This document shows positions 8,501-17,917 of a DNA stretch of 64,000 nt, in pieces. Position 1 is the stretch's first letter. The number at the start of each line of letters is the position of its first letter. The notes below the pieces were generated by a model, which had not been told where the DNA came from, ran no database searches, and saw nothing but the letters and a program-made list of their open reading frames with translations. The position numbers and the translations under genes were made by a program. The stretch is from Bacteroidetes bacterium OLB10. GTDB taxonomy: Bacteria; Bacteroidota; Bacteroidia; AKYH767-A; OLB10. The DNA lies in assembly GCA_001567275.1 (NCBI GenBank), contig LNBX01000011.1, forward strand, positions 55,910 to 119,909, read 5' to 3'.

Positions 8501-10567
8501 CTAGTAATGGATAAACTTTTCGGTCTTGCTGCTATTGCCAGAAATTAATCTGAACAAATACATTCCATGTTGCAGATTGGGGATATGAATAACATCTTCA
8601 ACCTGACTTCCTGCATAATCAGCTTTGTACACTAATTTTCCCGCCACATCATAAATCTGAACTTTGAAATGATCATCCTTTAAAAGCAGCACTGAAAAAT
8701 GAATGGTGTTTTTTACAGGATTTGGAAGAATATCCAGGTTGACTTCCGAAACATTAGGGAAAATTTTTATATTGTCAATATACAATGCGTTGGAATTGCC
8801 TGAAATGTTTTCAAATTTCAGTATGACAGAATTATTGAATGCAACACTTTTAAGACTTACTGTATCATTTCTCCATTGACCGGCATCAGGTATAAAAAAA
8901 CTTCCCGAGTTGCCTATAATTGTAGCCAGTTCTTCACCCGATTTGGAATAGAGTTCTGTAAAAGTTGCACCACAGTCAGTAGATGCCGAAACTTTAAGTG
9001 TATGACTTGATGAAATTGCAGGGTCATAAAGATAGGCGAGATCGAATGTAATAATAGGATTTGTCATTGCAGTTAAGTACAATGGTTCTAACTGTATGGC
9101 ATCATCGTCAGCGCTGCTTGTATCATAAATCCAGAGTGAAGCATTGTCAACTGTTGAAGCTAACCTTGTTCGCATCCATGTGCCATTATTATCAGGGTTA
9201 ATTATTTTCCACGAATCAACAGGGAAACGTTTGTTTTCAAAATTTTCGGAATAGGGGAGTGGTGTTCCTGCTGCACTCACATAATAATAATTTACAAGTG
9301 TATTGTTTGATACATTCACATCACCTGCTACAGTTGCTTTTACATTCAGGTAATGGGTTCCGGGTGATGATTTAAAATCTTTCAGAGCAATTGTAGTGGT
9401 TTGCCCTGCTCCGAGAGAACCATTCCAAGTTTTGGTCATAACGGTATTGGTATCTTCCTGTGAGGAGAACGTAATAGAAGTAATAGTGGAGTTACCGGTA
9501 TTTTTTACTTCCACTGATGGTTTAATGGAGTCAGCACAAAAAACTCCTGAAGCATTTTTAATTTCTGACAACTTCAAATCAATTGCTGCTGTCACAACCT
9601 GACATCCGTTGGACGTGAGAAGCGGAGTTCGCAGACTGCTAAGTGCAGCATTCATTCGCTGCGATTGTCCTGCAGTAAAAATATTCATCACAAAATCGTC
9701 TGTATAGTCAAGGAAGTTCATATACATATCTCCGTTAGGTCCATTATTGCAACTGATATATGGAAAACCGGGAGTACCGTAATGAGGACCTGCCTGATTC
9801 GGAGTATCATTTACATTGTCAGTTCCGGTGCAGTCATTGCCATCGTCACCCCAAATATGTATCAGGTTTAGCCAGTGTCCTGTTTCATGTGTCAGTGTTC
9901 TACCTAAATTATAAGTAGGGTTGGTACCTACGGCATCAGGCCCACCGATGGTAGAAAAACTCACGACCACACCATCTAACGTATCATTTGCAATACCAGG
10001 CATAGAGGCATATCCTAATAAATTACCATTCAAATTGCACACCCATATATTCAGATATTTGTTTTTACTCCAACCTTTCAAACCTCCAAGTGATACTTTC
10101 TTCATATCATCACCAATGTTGTATGACGTTACAGAAGTATATTTCCTTTCAATGCCTGATGTAGGAATATTATTAGGGTCGCGCTTTGCCAAGCAAAACT
10201 GAATGGATGTGCCTGCTGCTACACTCTGAAAAGCCGAAGGGGTACATGGTGCATCCTGATTCATACGGTTGTAATCGTTGTTCAACACATCCAACTGCTC
10301 CATGATTCTTTCGTCAGGAACATTTTGCTCCGGAGTATTGTACAATATATGAAACACAACAGGTATGGTAATTACACTTTCAGTATGTAAACTGCTATTG
10401 GCTACCTGACTGTTGAACTCTGCCTGTTGTTTTTCAAATTTTGCTCTCAGTTCAGGATTTCCGGAGAGAATTTGTTCGGTATATAAAGTCGTCTGACAGC
10501 GGTTGTGCTGTCCGAAAGAAGTTAATTGAAAAGCTACTAAGCAAATGATGCTTAAAAAATATCTCAT
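8501..10567 (-). CDS. secreted M43 (cytophagalysin-like) zinc metalloprotease with T9SS sorting domain
   Basis: A 688-residue exported protease. The signal peptide (MRYFLSIICLVAFQLTSFGQ) precedes a propeptide-like segment. HETGHWLNLIH at 227-237 is the metzincin zinc site HExxHxxxxxH, and MNFLDY downstream gives the Met-turn of the M43 (pappalysin/cytophagalysin) family. Beta-rich accessory domains follow, with a MAM-like or jelly-roll region around SWKIINPDNNGTW. The final 80 residues (LDILPNPVKNTIHFSVLL to the end) form a type A T9SS sorting domain, so the enzyme should be exported across the outer membrane and attached or released. It is the last gene of a reverse-strand operon beginning at 15065, 33 nt after the glycosyltransferase. 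Substrate unknown. Confidence 0.9.
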   Translation of the reverse strand: MRYFLSIICLVAFQLTSFGQHNRCQTTLYTEQILSGNPELRAKFEKQQAEFNSQVANSSLHTESVITIPVVFHILYNTPEQNVPDERIMEQLDVLNNDYNRMNQDAPCTPSAFQSVAAGTSIQFCLAKRDPNNIPTSGIERKYTSVTSYNIGDDMKKVSLGGLKGWSKNKYLNIWVCNLNGNLLGYASMPGIANDTLDGVVVSFSTIGGPDAVGTNPTYNLGRTLTHETGHWLNLIHIWGDDGNDCTGTDNVNDTPNQAGPHYGTPGFPYISCNNGPNGDMYMNFLDYTDDFVMNIFTAGQSQRMNAALSSLRTPLLTSNGCQVVTAAIDLKLSEIKNASGVFCADSIKPSVEVKNTGNSTITSITFSSQEDTNTVMTKTWNGSLGAGQTTTIALKDFKSSPGTHYLNVKATVAGDVNVSNNTLVNYYYVSAAGTPLPYSENFENKRFPVDSWKIINPDNNGTWMRTRLASTVDNASLWIYDTSSADDDAIQLEPLYLTAMTNPIITFDLAYLYDPAISSSHTLKVSASTDCGATFTELYSKSGEELATIIGNSGSFFIPDAGQWRNDTVSLKSVAFNNSVILKFENISGNSNALYIDNIKIFPNVSEVNLDILPNPVKNTIHFSVLLLKDDHFKVQIYDVAGKLVYKADYAGSQVEDVIHIPNLQHGMYLFRLISGNSSKTEKFIHY

Positions 10568-10600
10568 ATAAATTGTTGTTGATTGTACAAATTTAAACTA

Positions 10601-11461
10601 TTATTTTTTGGAATCAATGGTATGAAACAGTTCAGTAATCTTTGAAATCATTTTAGCCCATCCAAACTTATTTTTTTCACTGGCAGCACCGGCTTCCATT
10701 TTTTCTTTCAGATTGTTGGTGTAAAAGGTATTGATGGCATTGGCAATTGATTGAGGTTGTATGTCGGTAACAAAACCTGATACCCCGTCAGTAACAATTT
10801 CAGGAAGTCCGCCCACATTGGTAACAATCATTGGTTTGTTAAAACTATATGCAATCTGTGTTACACCACTCTGAGTTGCTTCGCGGTAAGGCTGAACCAC
10901 CATATCGGCAGCACTGAAATAATATTTTACTTTTTCTTTCGGAATATATCCGTCTGCAATATGTACCCGCGATTCAAGCTGAAGTTTGTGTATCAGATCA
11001 TCATAAGGCTTTTTATCTTCATAAAATTCTCCGGCTACCAGTAAGTGAACACTGTCATCAACAAATTGCATGGCTTCAATCAGCAGGTCAAGTCCTTTGT
11101 AATGACGGATGAATCCAAAAAACAAAATATACTTCTTGCCTTTATCCAGATTAAGTTCTTCGCAGGCTGTATCAAATGCAACACCTTCACCGAAAATATT
11201 GTAAACGGGATGCGGTGTAAATTGTACAGGTTTTGTTTTTGTAAATTTTTCTATATCCTGTTTTACCTTTTCTGACATCACAATAAATGCATCGCACGAA
11301 CCAATGAAATATTTTGTAAGAGACTTATCACCAATTCGGTTTTCATGAGGGATGACATTATCTGTTATAGCAATTACTCTGATATGATGCTTTCTGAGTT
11401 TTCGTGCCACATAGCCCAGGCAAGGTGCCATAAACGGCAACCAGTAACGAACAATCACCAA
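10601..11461 (-). CDS. glycosyltransferase family 4, C-terminal part (frame broken)
   Basis: 286 residues carrying the rest of the glycosyltransferase that begins at 11747. It holds the end of the acceptor domain and the whole nucleotide-sugar domain: KYILFFGFIRHYKGLDLLIEA opens that domain, and QPYREATQSGVTQIAYSFNKPMIVTNVGGLPE is the E(x7)E-like GT4 sugar-nucleotide site region. The apparent GTG start at 11461 lies inside the gene. Reading just upstream in this frame gives NNPQLVIVRYWLPFMAP, which joins directly to the upstream fragment. The joined enzyme of about 378 residues would transfer a sugar to a cell-surface glycan or lipid carrier; donor and acceptor are unknown. Confidence 0.8.
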   Translation of the reverse strand: MVIVRYWLPFMAPCLGYVARKLRKHHIRVIAITDNVIPHENRIGDKSLTKYFIGSCDAFIVMSEKVKQDIEKFTKTKPVQFTPHPVYNIFGEGVAFDTACEELNLDKGKKYILFFGFIRHYKGLDLLIEAMQFVDDSVHLLVAGEFYEDKKPYDDLIHKLQLESRVHIADGYIPKEKVKYYFSAADMVVQPYREATQSGVTQIAYSFNKPMIVTNVGGLPEIVTDGVSGFVTDIQPQSIANAINTFYTNNLKEKMEAGAASEKNKFGWAKMISKITELFHTIDSKK

Positions 11462-11468
11462 TTGTGGA

Positions 11469-11747
11469 TTATTTTTTGATATAGCGAACAGCTTTAATCC
11501 ATGTCAGCGGGTTGACAGAGTTGAGGAGAGGTGTTATTTTAAAGGGATGTTTTATCACAGAAGTTTCATACTGCGTAGTTCCCGGAAAGAGAAAAGAAGG
11601 ATACTGTAATGAAAAGCTCACTACTTCTGAATTGATACCTGATTTTATCAGATTATCGCAAAGTGCTTCGTTAAGGTTGGCAATGCCACCACGCAGGGGA
11701 TAGGCCGGTCCTAAAATAACAACAGAATTCAACGAGTTATTTGTCAT
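11469..11747 (-). CDS. glycosyltransferase family 4, N-terminal part (frame broken)
   Basis: 92 residues forming the start of a GT4 glycosyltransferase. VVILGPAYPLRGGIANLNEA is the typical first strand and glycine-rich loop of the GT-B fold. The frame ends at a TAA just after an A6 run (11472-11477 on the forward strand as T6). With five A instead of six, IKAVRYIKN runs straight into NPQLVIVRYWLPF of the following fragment. The gene begins 6 nt after the DinB-like gene in the same operon. I treat the two pieces as one gene. Confidence 0.78.
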   Translation of the reverse strand: MTNNSLNSVVILGPAYPLRGGIANLNEALCDNLIKSGINSEVVSFSLQYPSFLFPGTTQYETSVIKHPFKITPLLNSVNPLTWIKAVRYIKK

Positions 11748-11753
11748 TCAGAT

Positions 11754-12221
11754 TTAGTCTATCAGTTTAAACTGTCGTAAATGATGACGCATGTGTTTGT
11801 GCAACAACTGCACATTTTCTTCAAAGTTCAGCTCTCCGAAAAATGGGTTTATGATACGTTTATTCTCATCATCTTTAAACACAGATTCAAATATTGCAAT
11901 TCGTTCTTGCAGTTGATTCAGAGCAGTGTTAATATTCTCCATTTTGGCAGGTGCAGGATTTTCATCCATCAGAATATTTTTAGTGTTAGGTTTAAATTCT
12001 TTTTCACTCATCATAAAATTTTTATACGCATCCAATTGTTCAGGGGGTGTCAGAATTTTATGATTATTCAGTCCTGCAGCATCATCAAATGCATCACAAA
12101 GATGTTCAATCATCTGTTGAGCATTCAGTTTTCCCCAGGCAGGAGTTTCATCGCCCTTCAGTGTACGAAGAAGACTTACTGCTTCAGTTTTAATAAAATC
12201 AAGTTTAGTTTTGTTAACCAT
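11754..12221 (-). CDS. DinB-like / DUF1569 family protein
   Basis: A 155-residue cytoplasmic four-helix-bundle protein. PAWGKLNAQQMIEHLCDAF near residues 28-46 and LLHKHMRHHLRQF near the C-terminus supply the spaced histidines typical of DinB/DUF1569 proteins, a superfamily of putative metal-dependent thiol-using enzymes. The exact reaction cannot be inferred. It sits between the protease gene (4 nt upstream) and the glycosyltransferase (6 nt downstream), so all are probably translated from one message, but a shared role is not evident. Confidence 0.75.
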   Translation of the reverse strand: MVNKTKLDFIKTEAVSLLRTLKGDETPAWGKLNAQQMIEHLCDAFDDAAGLNNHKILTPPEQLDAYKNFMMSEKEFKPNTKNILMDENPAPAKMENINTALNQLQERIAIFESVFKDDENKRIINPFFGELNFEENVQLLHKHMRHHLRQFKLID

Positions 12222-12225
12222 ATAT

Positions 12226-12501
12226 TTATCTTACTATAAGTTTACAGTGATGTTGAGATGCAGGTGTGATGATATGAACCAGATAAATACCGCTGCTCAT
12301 TGCTTTGGTTGTGAAATGCAGTTGTTGTTGATTTGCTGCGTGTAAAGGCTTGTTGCAGATTATTCGCCCTGTCATATCGCTAATTTCAATTACGCCTGCC
12401 TGAGGTTTTTCAGATTCCATTGAAAGTGTAAAATAGTTACCCGCAGGGTTAGGGTATAAAGCAATTTTCAGGTTATTGTTATTTACTTCGCCAATGCCCA
12501 C
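12226..12501 (-). CDS. T9SS type A sorting domain, C-terminal part of the S8 protease (frame broken)
   Basis: 91 residues forming the tail of the subtilisin-like protease. LKIALYPNPAGNYFTLSM, IEISDMTGRIICNKPL and MSSGIYLVHI are the three recognisable blocks of a type A sorting domain. The apparent GTG start is inside the gene: upstream in the same frame the bases read DAAVAAQIKYNSVGIGEVN, the usual linker after the protease body. The frames differ because one base appears to be missing near 12537-12547. A sorting domain alone, without a signal peptide, would make no sense as a separate gene. Confidence 0.8.
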   Translation of the reverse strand: MGIGEVNNNNLKIALYPNPAGNYFTLSMESEKPQAGVIEISDMTGRIICNKPLHAANQQQLHFTTKAMSSGIYLVHIITPASQHHCKLIVR

Positions 12502-12524
12502 ACTGTTGTATTTTATCTGTGCAG

Positions 12525-15065
12525 CTACAGCGGCATCAGTAATGTCTGTAAGCTATCGCCACCCACAAGAGCAAATGCAACTTTTACAGAGTCGCCTGCC
12601 GTAACTGAAAATGGTCCGCTGCTCAACAACATGCTGATATCGGCACCATTGCCTGTCATCCCTGCCTCAAAACGTCCTGCACCACTCATGCATTGATATT
12701 TTTCCTGACGTGAGAATCCGTCATAAATACTGATACTACCATCTGTACCATCGTTGTTAAAGGCATAGTATTTTACATTGCCGGGAGTTAAGAGTTTTAT
12801 TCCTGCAAAATTGGTATTGGAAGTAACCTCATAAGCATATCCCATTCTGTTGGTAGAATCAAATAAGGCGCGATTGGTAGCATAGGTATTGGCAGTAATA
12901 TCCCAGTCGCAATAGATACCTGCATATAAATCCTGATAATCTGTACCACTGTTATTTTTAATGATGTATTCCACAATTACATACTTGCGGTCGGCAGGTG
13001 TACTCCATGCATAAGTGTTGTGCTGAACTTGAACGCCCAAAGGCAAACTGTTTCCTGAGTCGTCAAACCGTGTTGTCAAATCATATTCTGAAACAATGGG
13101 TGGATTTATTTCATGAATCAAATCAATAGCCGAAAAATCCTGATCCGTACTACCTGCAGGCATACCTACAACAGCATCACTGCTCATGCTGTCGTTCACA
13201 CCAATCATCAGACTTCCCATATACAACAGACTTTCACTTCCGTTTTGGGTAAATCCTATTCCCTGAGAACCGCTTGCATCATTATAACCAAGTCTTCCTT
13301 TACTGGTAATACTTACGCCTATATCATTCACCAGCACATTCAGATAATCTACGTTTACAGTCAGTTCAAATTGTTGTGTATCGGTATATCCGTTTGCGCT
13401 GAAGGTATATGTAAAAATCACTTTGCTGTTTAGCGGAATAGTTGGTAATATAATTGCTTCAAAAGGATTTGTTCTGTTGCTGTCGGATTGCATGCTGTTC
13501 AAACTTCCAATAGTAAACGTATTATTCAATAGAGTAATGTCAGGCGAATTACATGAAATTGTTACACTAAGGTTGCTGACTGCATCCAGCAAATTTGTAA
13601 AACGTGAACTGATGCGAACAGTATCATTTGCCACATAAGCATTGTCATTATTATCAGTGATGTAGGTATCAAAAGCTCTTACTGACTGTGCAGGCTCGGT
13701 GAGTGCACGGAATAAATTAACTCTGCCTTTGCCCAACTTATTTACATATCCGGCATTACCGGGAATAGTATCAATGTTATCAGATGTTGCACGAATTCTT
13801 TCGCCAATCTGCAGTGCATTCAATGTAGGGAATTGTGCTTTCACTAATGCTGCAATGGCTGAAACCTGAGGTGCAGCTTCAGAAGTTCCGCCTGAATACC
13901 AGTAGGCAGGCACACTGCCAGTCGGGAAAATAGAAAATATCTTATCTCCCGGAGCACTTACATCAACATAACTCCCGTAGCTGCTTCCTGAAGTGGGTGA
14001 TGAAGTCCATTTGATGTCGGATGAATCAGTTCCTGCAACACTTAAAGCATATTGATAGGAGGCAGGGTAGAAAGGAGCATCATTATTAGCATTTCCTGCA
14101 GCAGCAACTACCAAAGCATTTTTATTAATTGTTGCATAGTTGATAATATCCTGAGAGTACTGCGAGCGGCCAAAACCTCCCCATGAACAATTTATAATTG
14201 AGCAGCCATGATCGGCAGCATATACTATTGCATCATCGCCATTCACTATAACATTGGAGTTGGGAGCGCAACGCACAGGCAAAAACTTTGTATGAAATCC
14301 AACACCTGCTATTCCGGTGATATTATCAGTTTCTGCGCTGGCTATTCCTGCCACAAAATTTCCATGCAATGGAACCACACCCTGCACATCGTTATTGTCA
14401 AATGCCACATTCCATCCTCTGAAATTGTCAATATATCCGTCACCGTCATCATCTGTTCCGTTAATTGGGTCGGCATAATTATATTTTATCTGATTAATCA
14501 GTTCTGCATGTAAGGTGTCAATTCCTGTATCCGTAATTCCAATGACAATGTTGGTATCTCCTTTTTGAATATCCCATCCTTCAAATGTTTTAATGTTTTT
14601 GTGAAAATACTGATACTGGTATGTTGCCAGAGTATCATTGGGGACATACAATGGTTTATTGATATACACAGGCTCGGCATAATCTATTTCCTTATGATGC
14701 AAAAGCATTGTAAGAACTTTATCAACCACAATATTTTTATTGAATTTAACTGAATAAATAAGCGAAAGGTCTGCAAGTGCAAATCCATTTTCGTTTACAC
14801 GATGTGCAGGCATGGCATGATGCGGAAACTTTTTCTTAATCACACTGACACCGATGGCGTTTAATTCATCTATTATAGAAGGAATTTTAATCTCATTCTC
14901 CGATGCAAACAGCCTGTATTCAGGTTTAAGTTTAATGATGATTTCGTCTTTCAAAAAATCATTCTGCGTAATACCGGTTGGAAACACAAAATCCCTGTGA
15001 GATGGTTGTGCTGACAGCGAAGTACAAAAAACTAATATCAGCAGGTTGGTAAAAAGACTTTTCAT
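12525..15065 (-). CDS. secreted S8 (subtilisin-like) serine protease, main part (frame broken at 3' end)
   Basis: 846 residues, with the sorting domain continuing in another frame. The signal peptide is MKSLFTNLLILVFCTSLSAQ, and a propeptide follows to about residue 150. The catalytic triad is visible: Asp179 in IGITDTGID, His234 in HGNFVAGIAS (a variant of HGTHVAG), and the serine in GTSEAAPQVSAIAAL near residue 391; the oxyanion Asn is in VVAAAGNANND. An INGTDDDGDGYIDN insert looks like a calcium loop. The C-terminal half is a beta-sandwich region. The apparent stop at 12525 comes from a one-base loss after GGDSLQTL; corrected, the protein is about 940 residues. It is the first gene of the four-gene operon down to 8501. 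Confidence 0.88.
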   Translation of the reverse strand: MKSLFTNLLILVFCTSLSAQPSHRDFVFPTGITQNDFLKDEIIIKLKPEYRLFASENEIKIPSIIDELNAIGVSVIKKKFPHHAMPAHRVNENGFALADLSLIYSVKFNKNIVVDKVLTMLLHHKEIDYAEPVYINKPLYVPNDTLATYQYQYFHKNIKTFEGWDIQKGDTNIVIGITDTGIDTLHAELINQIKYNYADPINGTDDDGDGYIDNFRGWNVAFDNNDVQGVVPLHGNFVAGIASAETDNITGIAGVGFHTKFLPVRCAPNSNVIVNGDDAIVYAADHGCSIINCSWGGFGRSQYSQDIINYATINKNALVVAAAGNANNDAPFYPASYQYALSVAGTDSSDIKWTSSPTSGSSYGSYVDVSAPGDKIFSIFPTGSVPAYWYSGGTSEAAPQVSAIAALVKAQFPTLNALQIGERIRATSDNIDTIPGNAGYVNKLGKGRVNLFRALTEPAQSVRAFDTYITDNNDNAYVANDTVRISSRFTNLLDAVSNLSVTISCNSPDITLLNNTFTIGSLNSMQSDSNRTNPFEAIILPTIPLNSKVIFTYTFSANGYTDTQQFELTVNVDYLNVLVNDIGVSITSKGRLGYNDASGSQGIGFTQNGSESLLYMGSLMIGVNDSMSSDAVVGMPAGSTDQDFSAIDLIHEINPPIVSEYDLTTRFDDSGNSLPLGVQVQHNTYAWSTPADRKYVIVEYIIKNNSGTDYQDLYAGIYCDWDITANTYATNRALFDSTNRMGYAYEVTSNTNFAGIKLLTPGNVKYYAFNNDGTDGSISIYDGFSRQEKYQCMSGAGRFEAGMTGNGADISMLLSSGPFSVTAGDSVKVAFALVGGDSLQTLLMPL

Positions 15066-15223
15066 TTTTCCGGTTTTCTGATGTAAAACTACGTTGGTTT
15101 AAGACTATGATTATTGCGTAAATATATATACAAATCCAAATAAAAAACCATAGGTAACAGAAAGTAATGCAGGGTCGAAATGTTAAAAATTCTATCTTTA
15201 TGCCGTTTTAAGCAATTGTGTTA

Positions 15224-15730
15224 ATGGACCATAATTCTATCATTCTGAATCATGTTCAGATTCAGCAGAAAATAAGGAGAATAGCCTGCCAGATATACGA
15301 GGATAATTCAGAGGAAAAACAAGTTTATATTGCCGGTATTGCCAATACAGGATTTGTATTTGCCAAAAAACTTTTCGATCAGTTCCGAAAGGATTATCCT
15401 GTAAATGCTACGTTGCTGGAAATAGTGCTTGATAAGGAAGACCCATTGCATGTAGAAGTGAAAGGAATTACCAAAACCAGTGAGTTGAAAAATAAAGTTG
15501 TGATTGTAGTTGATGATGTCCTGCATTCAGGCAGAACTCTGATGCATAGCCTAAAACCATTTTTGGAAGCAGATGTAAAAAAAATACGCACAGTGTTATT
15601 GGTTGACCGCGATCATAAACGTTATCCTGTGGCTGCAGATTTTGTAGGAATTACACTCTCAACCACATTTAAAGAACACATTGTGGCTGATATCAAGAAA
15701 GGTAAAAACGACTCTGTTTATTTAACCTGA
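15224..15730 (+). CDS. phosphoribosyltransferase family protein (PyrR-like)
   Basis: A 168-residue cytoplasmic protein of the type I phosphoribosyltransferase fold. KVVIVVDDVLHSGRTLMHSL at 91-110 is the PRPP-binding signature, and VYIAGIANTGFVFAKKL is the first strand and loop. The length and order resemble PyrR, the uracil phosphoribosyltransferase/pyrimidine attenuator, but no pyr genes or attenuator are nearby, so the base used is uncertain. I prefer the ATG at 15224 to the GTG two codons earlier. The next gene starts 4 nt after its stop codon. Confidence 0.82.
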   Translation: MDHNSIILNHVQIQQKIRRIACQIYEDNSEEKQVYIAGIANTGFVFAKKLFDQFRKDYPVNATLLEIVLDKEDPLHVEVKGITKTSELKNKVVIVVDDVLHSGRTLMHSLKPFLEADVKKIRTVLLVDRDHKRYPVAADFVGITLSTTFKEHIVADIKKGKNDSVYLT

Positions 15731-15734
15731 TTAA

Positions 15735-17069
15735 ATGAGGTTTTCAGTTTTACATATCATTCTGGTATTATTTCTTCCTGTTGCAGCAGTATGTCAGAAC
15801 ACGGAGTTTAAAATGGAATGGCTCAACTCTCCGGGGAAATATGCAAAAGAGATTGAAAGCCGTTTTACAACTGATTATACCACTGTTTTCACACCTGTAA
15901 CATCTCCCGATTATGTGATACTGGAAAATGGTTATGCAAAATCATTGATTAAGAATAAAGATTCGTGGAATGGGATTACTTCCGGTTTTTATGTAGATAC
16001 AATAACTTTTATTTATACCCAATATCCTAAAAACATAAATTTCTGGCTTACCAATTATCACTCGTTATTGGCAAACAGACTGAAAGAATTGTTCAGGTTA
16101 GATCCATCATTAAATAACGACAGCATTATTTATAAAATATTGTTGCAAACAGAATGTAATACTGACCAGGAAGCACGAAAAATGTTTCATGGAATTGCAA
16201 TTCATGAATCTCCAATTGAAGAAGTTAAAACAGATTCGGGCAAGAGTGCTGAAAATATCCTTAAGCCCGACACCACTTATTCGCCTGTAATAAAAACTCC
16301 TGATGCAGCAAATCTTGCAGCGGTCAGAAAAATAAAAAGTTTTATTGCAGGTAATGGCGGTATTACCGACAGTGTAGTTTACAAAGTTTTTGCACGACAC
16401 CCTGAGTGGACAAAATCACTTGTAATAATGGACTGGACAGGCAGCATGTATCCTTATGGAGCACAGGCTGTTTTATGGCATTCGCTGAATCTTAAAAAAT
16501 CAGGTATTCGTTATTTTGTGTTTTTCAATGATGGCAATATGGAGAGAAGAAAAAAAATTGGACGTACGCGTGGTATTTATTTTGAAAAAGCTGAAAACAT
16601 AAATAAGGTTATATCGTTACTGAGTAAAGTAAAAGCAAAAGGCAATGGTGGTGATCCTGAAGAAAATGATTTGGAAGCAATTATCAAAGGAATACAAAAA
16701 TATCCCGATTTTAAGGAAGTGATTCTGATTGCCGACAACAACTCCTGCATGAGAGATTATTGCCTTTTTAAAGAAATAAAAGTTCCATTGAAAATTATTT
16801 TATGCGGTACTTATACAGGAATAAATCCTCAGTACATCAATCTGGCTTATAAAACAGGTGGCAGTATTCATACTATCGAGGACGACATTAGTGATTTTTA
16901 TAACAAAACGCAGTCGGATGCAATATTTATGATTGATGAACTGGAATACAGGTTTGATAAAAAAAGGGATTTGTTTGAATATGTTGCAAAAACAGATAAA
17001 ACGGACCCCCATTACTGCGAACCTTTTTATAAGAAGAGAAATTGTAAATGTGAATCCATTCAGTACTGA
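15735..17069 (+). CDS. secreted von Willebrand A-like protein of unknown function
   Basis: 444 residues beginning with a signal peptide (MRFSVLHIILVLFLPVAAVCQ). The N-terminal 200 residues match nothing I recognise. From residue 228 a vWA-like domain follows: SLVIMDWTGSMYPYGAQAV provides a DxTxS metal-site motif (233-237) in place of DxSxS, IRYFVFFNDG is the next strand, GGDPEENDLEAI resembles the third metal loop, and EVILIADNN is the fourth strand. Four cysteines cluster at the very end (HYCEPFYKKRNCKC), probably disulfide-bonded outside the cytoplasm. A protein-binding or metal-dependent adhesion role is inferred. It follows the phosphoribosyltransferase by 4 nt and precedes an outer-membrane protein. 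Confidence 0.75.
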   Translation: MRFSVLHIILVLFLPVAAVCQNTEFKMEWLNSPGKYAKEIESRFTTDYTTVFTPVTSPDYVILENGYAKSLIKNKDSWNGITSGFYVDTITFIYTQYPKNINFWLTNYHSLLANRLKELFRLDPSLNNDSIIYKILLQTECNTDQEARKMFHGIAIHESPIEEVKTDSGKSAENILKPDTTYSPVIKTPDAANLAAVRKIKSFIAGNGGITDSVVYKVFARHPEWTKSLVIMDWTGSMYPYGAQAVLWHSLNLKKSGIRYFVFFNDGNMERRKKIGRTRGIYFEKAENINKVISLLSKVKAKGNGGDPEENDLEAIIKGIQKYPDFKEVILIADNNSCMRDYCLFKEIKVPLKIILCGTYTGINPQYINLAYKTGGSIHTIEDDISDFYNKTQSDAIFMIDELEYRFDKKRDLFEYVAKTDKTDPHYCEPFYKKRNCKCESIQY

Positions 17070-17108
17070 GTTCATTTGTTTTGTAAAAGAGTTGAATAGA
17101 TTAAGCGT

Positions 17109-17840
17109 ATGTATGTTCTGAAGGGAAGAAATGTAATTGTGCTTACATTATTGGTTTGGCTGATTTCTCATTCTTTATTTGCACAAAAGGGAATTATCAC
17201 TGCAGGTTTTCAGTTTAAGCCAATTTTTAACAATGATTTTTTTGGTGCAGGCGCACAGTCTGCCGTCAAAGGCGGTGCCGAAGTAATTGTTAAGCCTAAT
17301 TCAGGATATTGTGCCGGAATGGTGATACGGAGAGGTTTCAGTAATCGTATTTCACTAGAAACCGGAATAAATTATGTGAGAAGAAATTATACACTGCAAT
17401 TAATTGACACCAACTATTCTCATCAAAAGGATTTCAAATTCATAGGTTACGAAATTCCTGTTTCTTTGTTAATTTATATTCGCTTGGGACAGAAAATGTT
17501 TATGGATGCCTCACTCGGAAACTCTTTTGATTTCTATCCATCAGATATTTATACAGGTGATGATGAGTTTGAAAGTGAAGGGCTTCGGAAAAGCTGGATA
17601 AAGCCTGCACTGATGGCAAATCTTGGTGCTGAATACCGTACAGAAAAGATAGGATATTTTTATCTTGGGTTTTCGTATCATCGTCCTTATAGTTTTATCT
17701 TTAGGTCGAGGACTTTGTTCAGTAATAAGAATTACCAGATATTTCAAACAGATATTTCAGGAAATTATCTGACTATTGATATCCGTTATTTTTTTAACGA
17801 AGAACCATTGAATAAACAAAAGAAAAAACATGATGAATGA
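17109..17840 (+). CDS. outer-membrane beta-barrel protein (porin-like family)
   Basis: 243 residues. A signal peptide ends at LFAQ near residue 26. The mature chain alternates hydrophobic and polar residues in strands (ISLETGINYVRRNYTLQL, YEIPVSLLIYIRLG, ALMANLGAEYRTEKIGYFYLGFSYHRPYSF), as in the eight- to ten-stranded barrels of the Bacteroidetes PorT/OmpW-like group. It ends in a lysine-rich tail and not in an aromatic residue. It starts 39 nt after the vWA gene and may be co-expressed with it. Ligand unknown. Confidence 0.72.
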   Translation: MYVLKGRNVIVLTLLVWLISHSLFAQKGIITAGFQFKPIFNNDFFGAGAQSAVKGGAEVIVKPNSGYCAGMVIRRGFSNRISLETGINYVRRNYTLQLIDTNYSHQKDFKFIGYEIPVSLLIYIRLGQKMFMDASLGNSFDFYPSDIYTGDDEFESEGLRKSWIKPALMANLGAEYRTEKIGYFYLGFSYHRPYSFIFRSRTLFSNKNYQIFQTDISGNYLTIDIRYFFNEEPLNKQKKKHDE

Positions 17841-17917
17841 TTGATGATTGAAGCCTTTTTCAATTCATTATTCATTTAGTTTTGTGATTTTTTAAGATAA
17901 ATAAATCAGGTTAAATA

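Noticed and set aside
11781..12239. 152-residue forward frame opposite the DinB-like gene
   Set aside because: Rich in Phe, Ile and Cys with no domain; it mirrors a real gene on the other strand.
17830..17880. Hairpin-like sequence after the outer-membrane barrel gene
   Set aside because: Several mismatches and no continuous stem of more than six pairs.
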